Made by a program: the position numbers and the translations under genes
Part shown: in pieces, positions 35,257 through 44,066 of the stretch
Numbering within the stretch: the stretch's first letter is position 1
Layout of the letters: each line of letters starts with the position of its first letter
Assembly (NCBI GenBank): GCA_964536415.1
Contig: CAZHXN010000004.1
Coordinates: forward strand, 1-64,000
DNA length: 64,000 nucleotides
From: Trichothermofontia sp964536415
GTDB lineage: Bacteria > Cyanobacteriota > Cyanobacteriia > B231
Direction: 5' to 3'
Notes under the pieces: model-generated
Database searches by the model: none
Seen by the model: the letters and a program-made list of their open reading frames with translations, nothing else
What the model was told of the DNA's origin: nothing

Positions 35257-36366
35257 GGACCGCGGATGAAACCTCCACCAATCCGGGCGATGCCCTCAAG
35301 GGCTTATTTAACCGCTTTTCCCCCTGCTTGATTTTGATCGATATTTTGATCGATGAATGGGTGTCCTACGCCCGCCAACTGCACGAACAGATCGATTTGG
35401 CGGGGGGCAGTTTTGATACCCAGTTCACCTTTGCCCAAACCCTGAGTGAGTCGGCCAAGAATGCTAAAGATACCTTGCTGGTGGTGAGTATTCCCTCGTC
35501 GGATATTGAGATTGGCGGCGATCGCGGCAACGAAGCGCTGAACAGACTCAAAAATGCGATCGGTCGCGTCGAATCCCCCTGGCGACCGGCCAGCGCCGAA
35601 GAAACCCAACCTGAAGCCCAGGGCGGCCTTGAGTGGAAAGAAACCCGGTTGCAAGGGTAAGATTCGCCGATCTTGCAGGCCAGCCGTAAAGCCTGCCACG
35701 AAGGGGATTTATCTAGCCAATACTCTGCGACCAACCTGCGGCTGGAAGCCCTCGACAAATACCTGTGGCGCAACACCCCCCACATTGATCTCAAACAGCT
35801 GTGGGACTATCTCACCCAGTACTTCTACCTGCCCCGCTTGCAAAATCAATCCGTGCTTCTGGAAGCCGTTCGGGCGGGGGTTGCCTCAACTCTATGGGCG
35901 GATAACTTCGCCTACGCCGAAGGCTTTGATGAAACTAAAGGAAAATACCTCGGTTTACAAGTGGCAACCGGCATCAACCCCAGCATCAGCCCCCAAAGTT
36001 TATTGGTCAAGCCAGCGATCGCTCAACAGCAATTGGATGCTGAAGTGGGACAGGGAAGAGATGACAGGGGTTAGGGAAGAGGGTAATCATCCTGTTCCCC
36101 CTTCCCTAACCCCTATTCCCCCTCCACCTATCCTCCGTCGATTTCACGGAAATGTAGACATCGATGCCGTGCGGATTAACCGGGATGTTTCAGCGATCGC
36201 CAACGAGGTCATTCAACATCTGACTGCTTTAAATGGCGCAACAGTCAAAATTACCCTAGAGATTGAAGCTGAAATCCCTGAGGGCGTTTCTGATGATGTT
36301 GTCCGTACTGTGACGGAAAATTGCCGGACGCTCAAGTTCAAGAGTCAATCGTTTGAGCAGAGTTGA
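35256..36366 (+). pseudogene. DUF499 ATPase remnant
   Basis: Three pieces of a ~1000-residue DUF499 AAA-type ATPase remain. Piece 1 (from RTADETSTNPGDALKGLFNR) includes the Walker B region, where a 12-nt duplication turns LILIDEWVSYARQL into LILIDILIDEWV; it continues through FDTQFTFAQTLSESAK and RVESPWRPASAEE to a TAA at 35658-35660. Piece 2, same frame, is LRLEALDKYLWRNTPHIDLK to FAYAEGFDETKGKYLGLQ. Piece 3, shifted in frame at about 36060-36115, is RRFHGNVDIDAVRINRDVSA to TVTENCRTLKFKSQSFEQS. Walker A and a long central segment are missing. The family partners DUF1156 methylases and helicases in phage-defence islands. Confidence 0.75.
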
Positions 36367-36638
36367 CATCAAAAACCAATTCTCCCCTCGCCCCGGATTG
36401 GGAGCAGGGGTAGGGAGCGTTTTGATATTGAGGCGATGTTTCGGGATTTCCAGTCAGGCGGCGATAATTTAGCGGCTCTCCTGAGATTTTGGTGTAACAG
36501 GGAGCAATACCGTTGCCCTGCGTTTTGCGTTAGAATTGTTAAGCTTTATGTACATCCCTGGGCCGATCGCCGCTCTAAAATCTGCGCCCCGACCCAGTCG
36601 CCCGACTCGCAAACCTCGCTCACCGCACTTGGAGCCTT

Positions 36639-38426
36639 ATGTCCCTGCCCATTCGTAACGTCGCCATCATCGCCCACGTTGACCACGGCAAAACCACCCT
36701 GGTCGATGCCCTGCTCAAACAATCCGGTATTTTCCGCGAAGGTGAGGCCGTCCCCGATTGCGTCATGGACTCCAACGACCTAGAGCGTGAGCGCGGCATC
36801 ACCATCCTCTCCAAAAATACCGCCGTCCGCTATGGCGACACCCTGATCAATATTGTCGATACCCCCGGCCACGCCGACTTTGGGGGTGAAGTGGAGCGCG
36901 TCCTCGGCATGGTCGATGGATGTTTACTGATCGTCGATGCCAACGAAGGGCCAATGCCCCAAACCCGCTTTGTTCTTAAGAAGGCCCTGGAAAAAGGACT
37001 ACGCCCGATCGTCGTCGTCAACAAAATCGATCGCCCCCAAGCCGACCCCTACGGCGCGATCGATAAAGTATTAGACCTTTTCATTGAACTGGGTGCTGAC
37101 GAAGACCAGTGCGACTTCCCCTACCTGTTTGCATCTGGTCTCGACGGCTACGCTAAAACCGACCTAGAGGGCGAAAACCAGGATATGCGGCCCCTCTTCG
37201 ACGCGATCGTCCAGCACGTTCCCCCCCCGATCGACCCCACCAAACCCCTCCAACTACAAGTCACCACCCTCGACTACTCCGACTACCTGGGCCGTATCGT
37301 CATCGGTCGCATCCACAACGGCACGATCACCGCTGGCCAACAGGCAGCGTTAGTCACGGAAAGTGGCGCGATCGTTAAAGCTCGGATTACCAAACTTATG
37401 GGCTTCGAGGGCCTCAAGCGGGTGGAACTGGAGACCGCCAGTGCTGGGAACATCGTCGCCGTCTCCGGATTTGCCGACGCCAACATTGGCGAAACCATCA
37501 CCTGCCCCAACGAACCCCAAGCCCTCCCCCTGATCAAGGTGGATGAACCCACCTTACAGATGACCTTCTCGGTTAACGATTCGCCCTTTGCCGGTCAAGA
37601 AGGCACCTTTGTCACCTCCCGCCAAGTGCGCGATCGCCTGATGCGGGAACTGGAAACCAACGTCGCCCTGCGCGTCGAAGAAACCGACTCGCCCGATCGC
37701 TTCCTCGTCTCCGGTCGCGGTGAACTGCACCTGGGGATTCTAATCGAAACCATGCGGCGGGAAGGCTACGAATTCCAGGTTTCCCAACCGCAGGTCATCT
37801 ACCGCGAAGTCAGCGGCCAACCCTGCGAACCCTTTGAATATTTAGTGCTTGATGTGCCCGAAAACGCCGTTGGGAGTTGCATCGAACGACTGGGCCAACG
37901 GCGCGGCGAAATGCAGGATATGCGCGTGGGGATTAACAATCGGACTCAACTGGAATTTGTCATCCCGGCCCGTGGGTTAATTGGCTTCCGGGGTGAATTC
38001 ATGCGCATGACCCGTGGCGAAGGCATCATGAACCACAGCTTCCTCGACTATCGCCCGCTGAGTGGGGATATTGAAACCCGTCGCAATGGCGTAATCATCT
38101 CCTTCGAGGAAGGCGTTGCCACCTTCTATGCGTTGAAAAATGCCGAAGATCGCGGCGTCTTCTTCATCACCCCCGGCACCAAGGTCTACAAGGGCATGAT
38201 TGTCGGCGAACACAATCGCCCCCAGGATCTGGACCTGAACGTGTGCAAAACCAAGCAATTAACCAACTTCCGGTCCTCCACCGGGGATGAATTGGTGCAA
38301 CTGCAAGCGCCAGTGGATATGAGTTTAGAACGCGCTTTGGAATACATCGGTCCTGATGAGTTGCTGGAGATTACCCCGGCATCAATTCGGTTGCGTAAAG
38401 TTACCAAGAAGTTGGTGAAACGGTAG
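36639..38426 (+). CDS. typA: Ribosome-associated translational GTPase TypA/BipA
   Basis: A 595-residue EF-G-like GTPase involved in ribosome assembly and stress adaptation. G motifs: AHVDHGKTTLV (G1), RGIT (G2), DTPGHADFGGEV (G3), VVNKIDRP (G4). Domains II, III and V follow, with the TypA-specific C-terminal domain (HNRPQDLDLNVCKTKQLTN, RLRKVTKKLVKR). Normal length. ATG 36639. It follows the DUF499 remnant with ~270 nt of gene-free sequence between. Confidence 0.97.
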   Translation: MSLPIRNVAIIAHVDHGKTTLVDALLKQSGIFREGEAVPDCVMDSNDLERERGITILSKNTAVRYGDTLINIVDTPGHADFGGEVERVLGMVDGCLLIVDANEGPMPQTRFVLKKALEKGLRPIVVVNKIDRPQADPYGAIDKVLDLFIELGADEDQCDFPYLFASGLDGYAKTDLEGENQDMRPLFDAIVQHVPPPIDPTKPLQLQVTTLDYSDYLGRIVIGRIHNGTITAGQQAALVTESGAIVKARITKLMGFEGLKRVELETASAGNIVAVSGFADANIGETITCPNEPQALPLIKVDEPTLQMTFSVNDSPFAGQEGTFVTSRQVRDRLMRELETNVALRVEETDSPDRFLVSGRGELHLGILIETMRREGYEFQVSQPQVIYREVSGQPCEPFEYLVLDVPENAVGSCIERLGQRRGEMQDMRVGINNRTQLEFVIPARGLIGFRGEFMRMTRGEGIMNHSFLDYRPLSGDIETRRNGVIISFEEGVATFYALKNAEDRGVFFITPGTKVYKGMIVGEHNRPQDLDLNVCKTKQLTNFRSSTGDELVQLQAPVDMSLERALEYIGPDELLEITPASIRLRKVTKKLVKR

Positions 38427-38459
38427 AAGGGGGGCTGGCTAACTCACTCCACCCGAAGT

Positions 38460-38575
38460 CCCTCACCCTCAATGGCACTGCCAGAGCGGGCGAGGGACTT
38501 GGAAATCCCAATACGGGCTTTTGACTCCCCGTGGCCCCTGCCAGAAAAAGGGGGTGGGGGATGAGAACAAATTCC
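38460..38575. repeat. Dispersed hairpin repeat downstream of typA
   Basis: Contains CCCTCACCCTCAATGGCACT, GAGCGGGCGAGGGACTTGGA and AAAGGGGGTGGGGGATGAGA: a variant of the 62390-62490 sequence, arranged as a long imperfect inverted repeat that could terminate typA transcription. Confidence 0.5.
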
Positions 38576-38677
38576 CTGTACCTGCCCCGCGATCGTGCTT
38601 GTTACGGGTTGTGCAGTTCCATTTTCTATGCGCCACAATAGAAAGTATCGGCCACCGCCCCCCTGGTTTGTGCAATT

Positions 38678-39427
38678 ATGCAAACACCTGCCAACCTACT
38701 GAAAACCCCATTAAATTCACTGCTGATTTCTGTTAGCAAACCACCGACTGTCGACGCCATTCATGACGTGCTCCCAACAAGTCGTGACTTCCACCGGGTG
38801 GTAACAGGGGAGAGTCGTGCTGATCTTTACCGGGGAACACCGGATGCCCACACGCCCCCGCCGGATCATCCTGTGGCCCATTCCGACGAAGCTCCTCCCG
38901 CCCAGGCCAGCACCCTACCCTCGCCCTCGACCCTCAGTTTGGCATCGCAGGATGTGCGCAGCGTCATTCAGCAACAGAAGGAGCATGGATATGCCCTGAC
39001 CACAAAGCTGAATATCCTCTTCGTCACCAACGGTGCTCTGCTCACCAGCCTGACCCTCTCGCGGTTGGTCATGGTACCCAGCGTTTTTAGCTTCCTGGAA
39101 GTCTTTAGCTTTCTGGCCAACTTTACCCTGCTCATCAATGCCTTCCTGCCCCGGCAAACGGCGATTAGTCCCAACCTAGAAGACCATCGCTTTTTAGAAC
39201 GGTACCTGTCCCTATCGCCGGAAGAGTACCAACTACAGATGCTCGTCAACTTGGCACAAACGTATAATGCCAATAAGCAGCGGTTGGATGATGTCTCGGC
39301 ATCGCTCCACTATTCTGCCTATGTGACCTGGGGGCTGGCGCTGATCATTTTGCTGCATATTGTGGTGGCATTTTTGATCCCAGATTTAGCGCATCTGTCG
39401 GGTTTGCCTTTGCTGCCAGGAATCTGA
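38678..39427 (+). CDS. Conserved membrane protein, three predicted TM segments
   Basis: A 249-residue protein with a disordered Pro-rich N-terminus (~residues 25-85), an amphipathic helix (DVRSVIQQQKEHGYALTTKL), two adjacent TM segments (ILFVTNGALLTSLTLSRLVM; FSFLEVFSFLANFTLLINAF), a conserved-looking cytoplasmic part (YLSLSPEEYQLQMLVNLAQT, YNANKQRLDDVSASLHYS) and a third TM (VTWGLALIILLHIVVAFLI). Homologues occur in cyanobacteria without assigned function. The two-TM hairpin plus helical region loosely recalls SLATT/Pycsar-type effector proteins, but I see no diagnostic motif. The next small acidic gene follows closely and is probably co-transcribed. Confidence 0.7.
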   Translation: MQTPANLLKTPLNSLLISVSKPPTVDAIHDVLPTSRDFHRVVTGESRADLYRGTPDAHTPPPDHPVAHSDEAPPAQASTLPSPSTLSLASQDVRSVIQQQKEHGYALTTKLNILFVTNGALLTSLTLSRLVMVPSVFSFLEVFSFLANFTLLINAFLPRQTAISPNLEDHRFLERYLSLSPEEYQLQMLVNLAQTYNANKQRLDDVSASLHYSAYVTWGLALIILLHIVVAFLIPDLAHLSGLPLLPGI

Positions 39428-39449
39428 TTTGCACGAGGATGTGGATGTT

Positions 39450-39941
39450 ATGGATGCGAATCATGTCAAGGACCATGCGGTGGAACCCCCTAAGACGCCC
39501 TTGCCAGAGCCAGATAACGATAACATCACGGTTTTAACCAGTAAGCTCCCCAATGAGCCAATTTTGCCTTGGAATCGGTACGATTCCCCCTGGCTAGAGT
39601 CGGAGGCGTCGGAGGAAGCAGCGGCGTTGGAGGAAACGGCGGAGTCTCCAACGGAGACGGCAGCGGCATCCGAACCGGCAGCAGTCTCGGAACCGGTGCC
39701 CAACACGGCTGCGCCGGACGACAAATCGGCAGATCCTGCTGGGGCAACCTCCCCAACGGTCAGCACCCCAAACCCAACCGCCACAGCCACCCCGATCGCC
39801 CAGCTGCCCTTCCTGGCCAACCCGGACAGCGAGGAACACGCGCCCAGCCCTGATCCAGAGGGGGAGGCTCCTGAGGCAACGCCCCTACCCGCGACCAATC
39901 ACTATCTGATTGATTTAGCCTTTGAGGGGACCACGGATTGA
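39450..39941 (+). CDS. Acidic low-complexity protein
   Basis: A 163-residue protein dominated by Glu, Ala, Pro, Thr and Ser (LESEASEEAAALEETAESPT and similar), with only short ordered-looking ends (ILPWNRYDSPWLE; HYLIDLAFEG). It is probably intrinsically disordered. ATG 39450 is chosen (GAGGAT upstream); a TTG at 39429 is also in frame. It starts 22 nt after the membrane protein gene. Function unknown; reality is supported by the open frame and the position in a tight pair, but low-complexity sequence makes this less certain. Confidence 0.55.
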   Translation: MDANHVKDHAVEPPKTPLPEPDNDNITVLTSKLPNEPILPWNRYDSPWLESEASEEAAALEETAESPTETAAASEPAAVSEPVPNTAAPDDKSADPAGATSPTVSTPNPTATATPIAQLPFLANPDSEEHAPSPDPEGEAPEATPLPATNHYLIDLAFEGTTD

Positions 39942-40041
39942 TCAGGCCGATCGATCGCGACAGGGGGAGGTCAAACCACTGAAATCGCGACAGGAAATTC
40001 CCCGGTAATGGCACAATGGGGGGGGTAAACGTGAGGGAATC

Positions 40042-41385
40042 ATGGCGATCGCAGCGGGTGTACTCAAGATTGGATTACTCGGATTCGGGACGGTCGGGAG
40101 TGGAACTGCCGATATTCTGCTCCATGCCGATCGTCGTCATCCGCTCTTACAAAGCTTGACGATCCACCGCGTGGGGGTACGCAGTCTCGATAAACCCCGC
40201 TCGGTAGACCTGCCCGCGAATATTCTGACCACCGATCTGGACAGTATTGTCACTGATCCTGATATTGATATTGTCGTTGAAGTGATTGGGGGCTTGGAGC
40301 CGGCCCGCAGTTTGATCCTCAAGGCAATCGCCCACGGTAAACATGTCGTGACGGCCAACAAGGCGGTGATTGCTCGCTATGGCGATGAAATTTTCACGGC
40401 AGCGGAAAAGGCGGGTGTCTATGTGCTGGAAGAAGCAGCCGTCGGGGGCGGCATTCCCGTGATTCAGCCGCTAAAGCAAGCCCTCAGCGTGAACCGGATT
40501 CGCACGATTACCGGCATTGTCAACGGTACGACCAACTACATCCTGACGCGGATGCGGGGTGAGGGAGCCGACTTTGCCGACGTGCTGGCCGACGCCCAAC
40601 GACTGGGCTATGCCGAAGCCGATCCCACCGCCGATGTCGATGGTCTGGATGCAGCGGATAAGATCACGATTTTGGCGTCTCTGGCGTTTGGCAAACGCAT
40701 CAAGCTGGAGGAAGTCTACTGTGAGGGGATTCGCCAGATCAGTTCGGCGGATATTGCCTATGCAGAACGGCTAGGGTTTGTGATTAAACTGCTGGCGATC
40801 GCGGAGCAGGATTGGGAGCAGCCAGGGGCCGACGGTCACCCCCCCCGTCTGTCAGTGCGCGTTCATCCGACCCTGTTACCCCTGTCCCATCCCCTCGCCA
40901 GTGTGAATGATGTTTATAATGCTGTACTGATTGAAGGGGAGCCGATCGGACAGGTGATGCTTTACGGCCCGGGTGCGGGGTCTGGTCCCACGGCCAGTGC
41001 GGTGGTCTCCGATATTCTTAACATTGCAGCGTTGCTAGGGATTACGCCCGCGTCCCAGGTGCCTTTGCATCCGCTGCTAGCCCCCAGTCACCAACAGGGC
41101 TGTCGCGTCAGCGCGATCGCCGATCTCAAAACCCGGTTTTATGCCCGTCTTCTCACCCAAGATCAACCAGGGGTGATCGGCAAGTTGGGAACCTGTTTCG
41201 GTAACCACGGCGTCAGTTTGGAGTCGGTGGTGCAAATCGATCTGCGGCAGGAAACGGCGGAAATTGTGGTTGTGACCCATAACGTGTTGGAACGCCATTT
41301 CCGGCAGGCCCTCGCGGAACTGGAAACCCTGGATGTGGTGGCCCAAATCCCCAGCGTGTTGAGGGTCCTAGCCGACAGCTTGTAG
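40042..41385 (+). CDS. hom: Homoserine dehydrogenase
   Basis: A 447-residue NAD(P)-dependent enzyme of threonine/methionine synthesis (aspartate semialdehyde to homoserine). The cofactor motif is GLLGFGTVGSG at residues ~10-20; the catalytic domain has VVEVIGGLEPARSL, VVTANKAVIA, GIVNGTTNYIL and GYAEADPTADVDGLDAADK, with the catalytic Asp and Lys. The C-terminal ACT domain (RFYARLLTQDQPGVIGKLGT) implies feedback control by threonine. ATG 40042 follows GAGGG. Normal length and intact. Confidence 0.96.
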   Translation: MAIAAGVLKIGLLGFGTVGSGTADILLHADRRHPLLQSLTIHRVGVRSLDKPRSVDLPANILTTDLDSIVTDPDIDIVVEVIGGLEPARSLILKAIAHGKHVVTANKAVIARYGDEIFTAAEKAGVYVLEEAAVGGGIPVIQPLKQALSVNRIRTITGIVNGTTNYILTRMRGEGADFADVLADAQRLGYAEADPTADVDGLDAADKITILASLAFGKRIKLEEVYCEGIRQISSADIAYAERLGFVIKLLAIAEQDWEQPGADGHPPRLSVRVHPTLLPLSHPLASVNDVYNAVLIEGEPIGQVMLYGPGAGSGPTASAVVSDILNIAALLGITPASQVPLHPLLAPSHQQGCRVSAIADLKTRFYARLLTQDQPGVIGKLGTCFGNHGVSLESVVQIDLRQETAEIVVVTHNVLERHFRQALAELETLDVVAQIPSVLRVLADSL

Positions 41386-41452
41386 GGGGTTTGAGCGCTT
41401 GCGATCGCGGATGCGAGTTGAACTGGAAGTCGAGCTGATGAAACTTTGAGCG

Positions 41453-43144
41453 TCAGTTTTGCCAGACGCCTCCCCTAGCGTCCACTGAGGTTGGTGATGG
41501 GGGGGCCTGGATCAGGCGGGCGGTCAGTTGATCAATGGCGGCATTAGTGCTCTCAAAACAGTTTTCTGGCCCAATCTGCTGGAGTAGTCCCGTCCGCTCC
41601 AGCAATTGCTTGACTTCAGGCTGTAAGCCACTGAGCACAAGCTGACACTTGCGTCGTTTCAGATCATAGAAAATGTCTTCGAGGGCTACTAGGCCGGTCG
41701 TATCCATATTGGGGACAAAACGCATCCGCAGGATGAGATAGCGAACTTCGGGTTCATCCCGCAGGAAAGTCACAAAGCGCTCTGCCGCCCCAAAAAACAT
41801 CGGGCCATCAACCCGATAAACAGCAATTTGCTTGCTAAACTCCAACGGTACTCCTGGCGGGAAGACTTCAGTCTCAGGAACTTTCACCAAATTCAGATCA
41901 CTCATTCGTTTGATAAAGAGAGCACCAGCCGCTACTAAGCCCACTTCCACTGCTAGAACTAAGTCAAAGCAAATGGTGACTAACCACGTGAGCAACATAA
42001 CAGCAAAATCGGCATAGGTTGCCCGCATCAGTAGGCCGATCGCTTCCCACTCCAGCATTCGCACACTGGTAACCATCAGGATACCTGCCAGCGCTGCCAG
42101 GGGAATTTGGGCAGCTAGGGGTGCCAGGGTAAGGACGATCAGGGCCAAAGCAATACTGTGAATAACGCCCGATAGACGCGTTCTACCCCCAGCCCGAATA
42201 TTCACTGCCGTACGGGCAATGGCCCCAGTTGCCGGAATCCCTCCAAAAACCGGGACTACGATATTGGCGATGCCCTGACCGATTAACTCGCGATCGCTGT
42301 CATGCTTTTCACTCACCGTCATGCCATCAGCAACCACTGCTGACAATAGCGATTCAATACTGCCAAGGGCAGCTAGGGCCAGTGCGGGATTAATTAACTC
42401 ACGAATTAACCCAAAGTCATGCCAGTGGGGAAGACCGTGGGGCAGAGGTAAAGCTTGGGGAATCGCGCCAATTGTCGGTACATCGAGATGAAGAAGGGAG
42501 ACCATTAGGGTGGCGACAACTAATCCTACCAGTGAGCCAGGTAGGGTTGTGGGGAGATTGGCCCAGAAGATCTTGATCAAGATCACAGTGGTGGCAATAG
42601 CAATCGTGGCCCAATTCGCCTCACCAATATGAGTCACGGTTTGCCATAGACTCGGGAGGAAATGCTCAGAACGGGGCAACCGCAATCCCAAAAAATTATT
42701 CAGTTGCCCAAAGAAGATGATCACAGCAATTCCATTGGTAAACCCCGTTGTGACGGGATAGGGAATAAATTTGACCAGTCGTCCTAATTTGGCGATTCCT
42801 AGGGCAATCTGGATGATGCCCGCCATGATCCCCGCCAGCCAGACCTTCTCAATCCCATATTTAGCCACAATACCAAGCAAAATAACGGCCATTGCTCCCG
42901 TCGGCCCCGTAATTTGTACGGGAGACCCGCCAAAGATTGCAGCTACGGCACCGGCCACGATCGCTGTGTATAAGCCAGCCTTGGGATCAACGCCACTGGC
43001 GATCGCAAAGGCCAAAGCCAGGGGGAGTGCCACAATCGCAGCCGTGAGTCCCCCCATGAGATCCCCTCGCCAATGGGCCAGAGGATTAGGCCAACTGAAC
43101 CGAATTCTATTTACAGAAGCATTTGCAAAAGCATCACTAACCAT
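41453..43144 (-). CDS. SulP family anion transporter with STAS domain
   Basis: A 563-residue SLC26/SulP transporter: 12-14 TM segments starting with GLTAAIVALPLALAFAIASG and the signature ITGPTGAMAVILLGIVAKYG (TM3 anion-binding region), then a C-terminal STAS domain (residues ~430-540; FVPNMDTTGLVALEDIFYDL). Cyanobacterial SulP proteins include the bicarbonate transporter BicA and sulfate transporters; substrate cannot be decided from sequence. ATG 43144 lies 13 nt after AGGAGAG. An ArsR-type regulator gene lies 1.8 kb away on the other strand; a regulatory link is not shown. Confidence 0.93.
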   Translation of the reverse strand: MVSDAFANASVNRIRFSWPNPLAHWRGDLMGGLTAAIVALPLALAFAIASGVDPKAGLYTAIVAGAVAAIFGGSPVQITGPTGAMAVILLGIVAKYGIEKVWLAGIMAGIIQIALGIAKLGRLVKFIPYPVTTGFTNGIAVIIFFGQLNNFLGLRLPRSEHFLPSLWQTVTHIGEANWATIAIATTVILIKIFWANLPTTLPGSLVGLVVATLMVSLLHLDVPTIGAIPQALPLPHGLPHWHDFGLIRELINPALALAALGSIESLLSAVVADGMTVSEKHDSDRELIGQGIANIVVPVFGGIPATGAIARTAVNIRAGGRTRLSGVIHSIALALIVLTLAPLAAQIPLAALAGILMVTSVRMLEWEAIGLLMRATYADFAVMLLTWLVTICFDLVLAVEVGLVAAGALFIKRMSDLNLVKVPETEVFPPGVPLEFSKQIAVYRVDGPMFFGAAERFVTFLRDEPEVRYLILRMRFVPNMDTTGLVALEDIFYDLKRRKCQLVLSGLQPEVKQLLERTGLLQQIGPENCFESTNAAIDQLTARLIQAPPSPTSVDARGGVWQN

Positions 43145-43701
43145 CTAATCCCAATTCTCTCCTTAGCCTTTCTCATTGCGTCTTTAAGGTGGGGTGGGGT
43201 GGCAGCCCCCCGCGCGGAAACCGCAGTGACATGGCTGACCTTGACTCAGGCTACCCTGCCGACACCTACACTCTCCCCCGCTTAGGGTAGACCATCATCT
43301 CGCTGCCAGGGCGGTTACAGGCGCAGCAACCACGGCCCCTCTTCCCCAATTCCAGCCCTAATTCGAGCACTATTTATAAGGTATATCGCAATCCGCAAAT
43401 GTTTGCATATTTTTTTATGATTATCTTTTCATCTTAAAATCTTTGCAAATAATGAAGTATCTGTGATACAGTGAAGCGATGCACACCACTGATGTAGCGG
43501 TTCTGAGCGAGTGAAGCACAGTGTCCTCCCTGCGGTGCAAGCAAGGTAGCTGTGCAGGCGTCATCCTCACTAGGTGTTCCCTCAGGCTTGCAAAGCCGCT
43601 ATTTCCCTTGGTGGTAGCAATTTGTTCGGTGCTACATGCAAGCATTGTCTTGCATGTAGCCATGCCTCTGACTCTTTACCTTCATGCTTAGATAAGGTGT
43701 T
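43145..43701. promoter_or_regulatory. Intergenic interval with a perfect 12-bp inverted repeat (43631-43660)
   Basis: GCTACATGCAAG (43631-43642), loop CATTGT, CTTGCATGTAGC (43649-43660): 12 bp without mismatch, about 40 nt before a small gene. It has no T-run on either strand, so it is more likely an operator or mRNA structure than an intrinsic terminator. The rest of the interval, including an AT-rich stretch at 43380-43460, has no visible gene. Confidence 0.55.
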
Positions 43702-43929
43702 ATGAATCATTATATAACTAGCCCTCTAGAGTCTATCCCATTGAGTTCTATCCAATTGAGTTCTAGAGATACCAGTGAAGCTGCCTGGTGTGTAATTCGT
43801 CAATTACCAACTCTACAAAGTATCATTGTAGCTCGATTTCTATCGCGTATAGAAGCAGAAACATACCTAGTTTTCATGAAGCGCCTATATCCAAATTCTT
43901 TTTTTGAAATCATGTTTGATGCTCCCTAG
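43702..43929 (+). CDS. Small SPOR-like protein
   Basis: A 75-residue protein whose second half (IIVARFLSRIEAETYLVFMK and RLYPNSFFEIMFD) follows the SPOR-like pattern (strand, helix with A-x-x-x-L-x-x-L, strand) seen in small cyanobacterial proteins. No signal peptide. ATG 43702 follows AAGGTG. Two imperfect copies of attgagttcta within the gene give the repeated LSSIQLSS, an in-frame 15-nt duplication. AT-rich compared with its neighbours. Function unknown. Confidence 0.6.
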   Translation: MNHYITSPLESIPLSSIQLSSRDTSEAAWCVIRQLPTLQSIIVARFLSRIEAETYLVFMKRLYPNSFFEIMFDAP

Positions 43930-43935
43930 TTTCGA

Positions 43936-44014
43936 TTTATTTATGAACAAATAATTCATGAACAAATGCATGATTATCTGATAATGCAGATAAATAATTA
44001 TGATAAATAATTAT
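43936..44014. repeat. AT-rich direct repeats upstream of the MBL-fold gene
   Basis: GATAAATAATTAT occurs in perfect tandem at 43989-44001 and 44002-44014, and ATGAACAAAT occurs twice at about 43942 and 43957. A dyad, GCATGATTATC / TGATAATGC, lies at 43968-43987. These lie 50-130 nt before the start codon at 44067 and could be regulatory. Confidence 0.6.
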
Positions 44015-44066
44015 GATGGTATAAATTTTCAATTCTGTAATTTTTGTTCCTTATCTGGAGAGATTA

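Noticed and set aside
35554..36100. Plus-strand frame reading MRSVASNPPG... through the DUF499 remnant
   Set aside because: Only its last ~85 residues (from about 36115) are DUF499 sequence; the earlier part is an out-of-frame reading of pieces 1 and 2.
41453..43144. Naming the SulP transporter bicA
   Set aside because: The family match is clear but the sequence does not show features that separate bicarbonate from sulfate transport.
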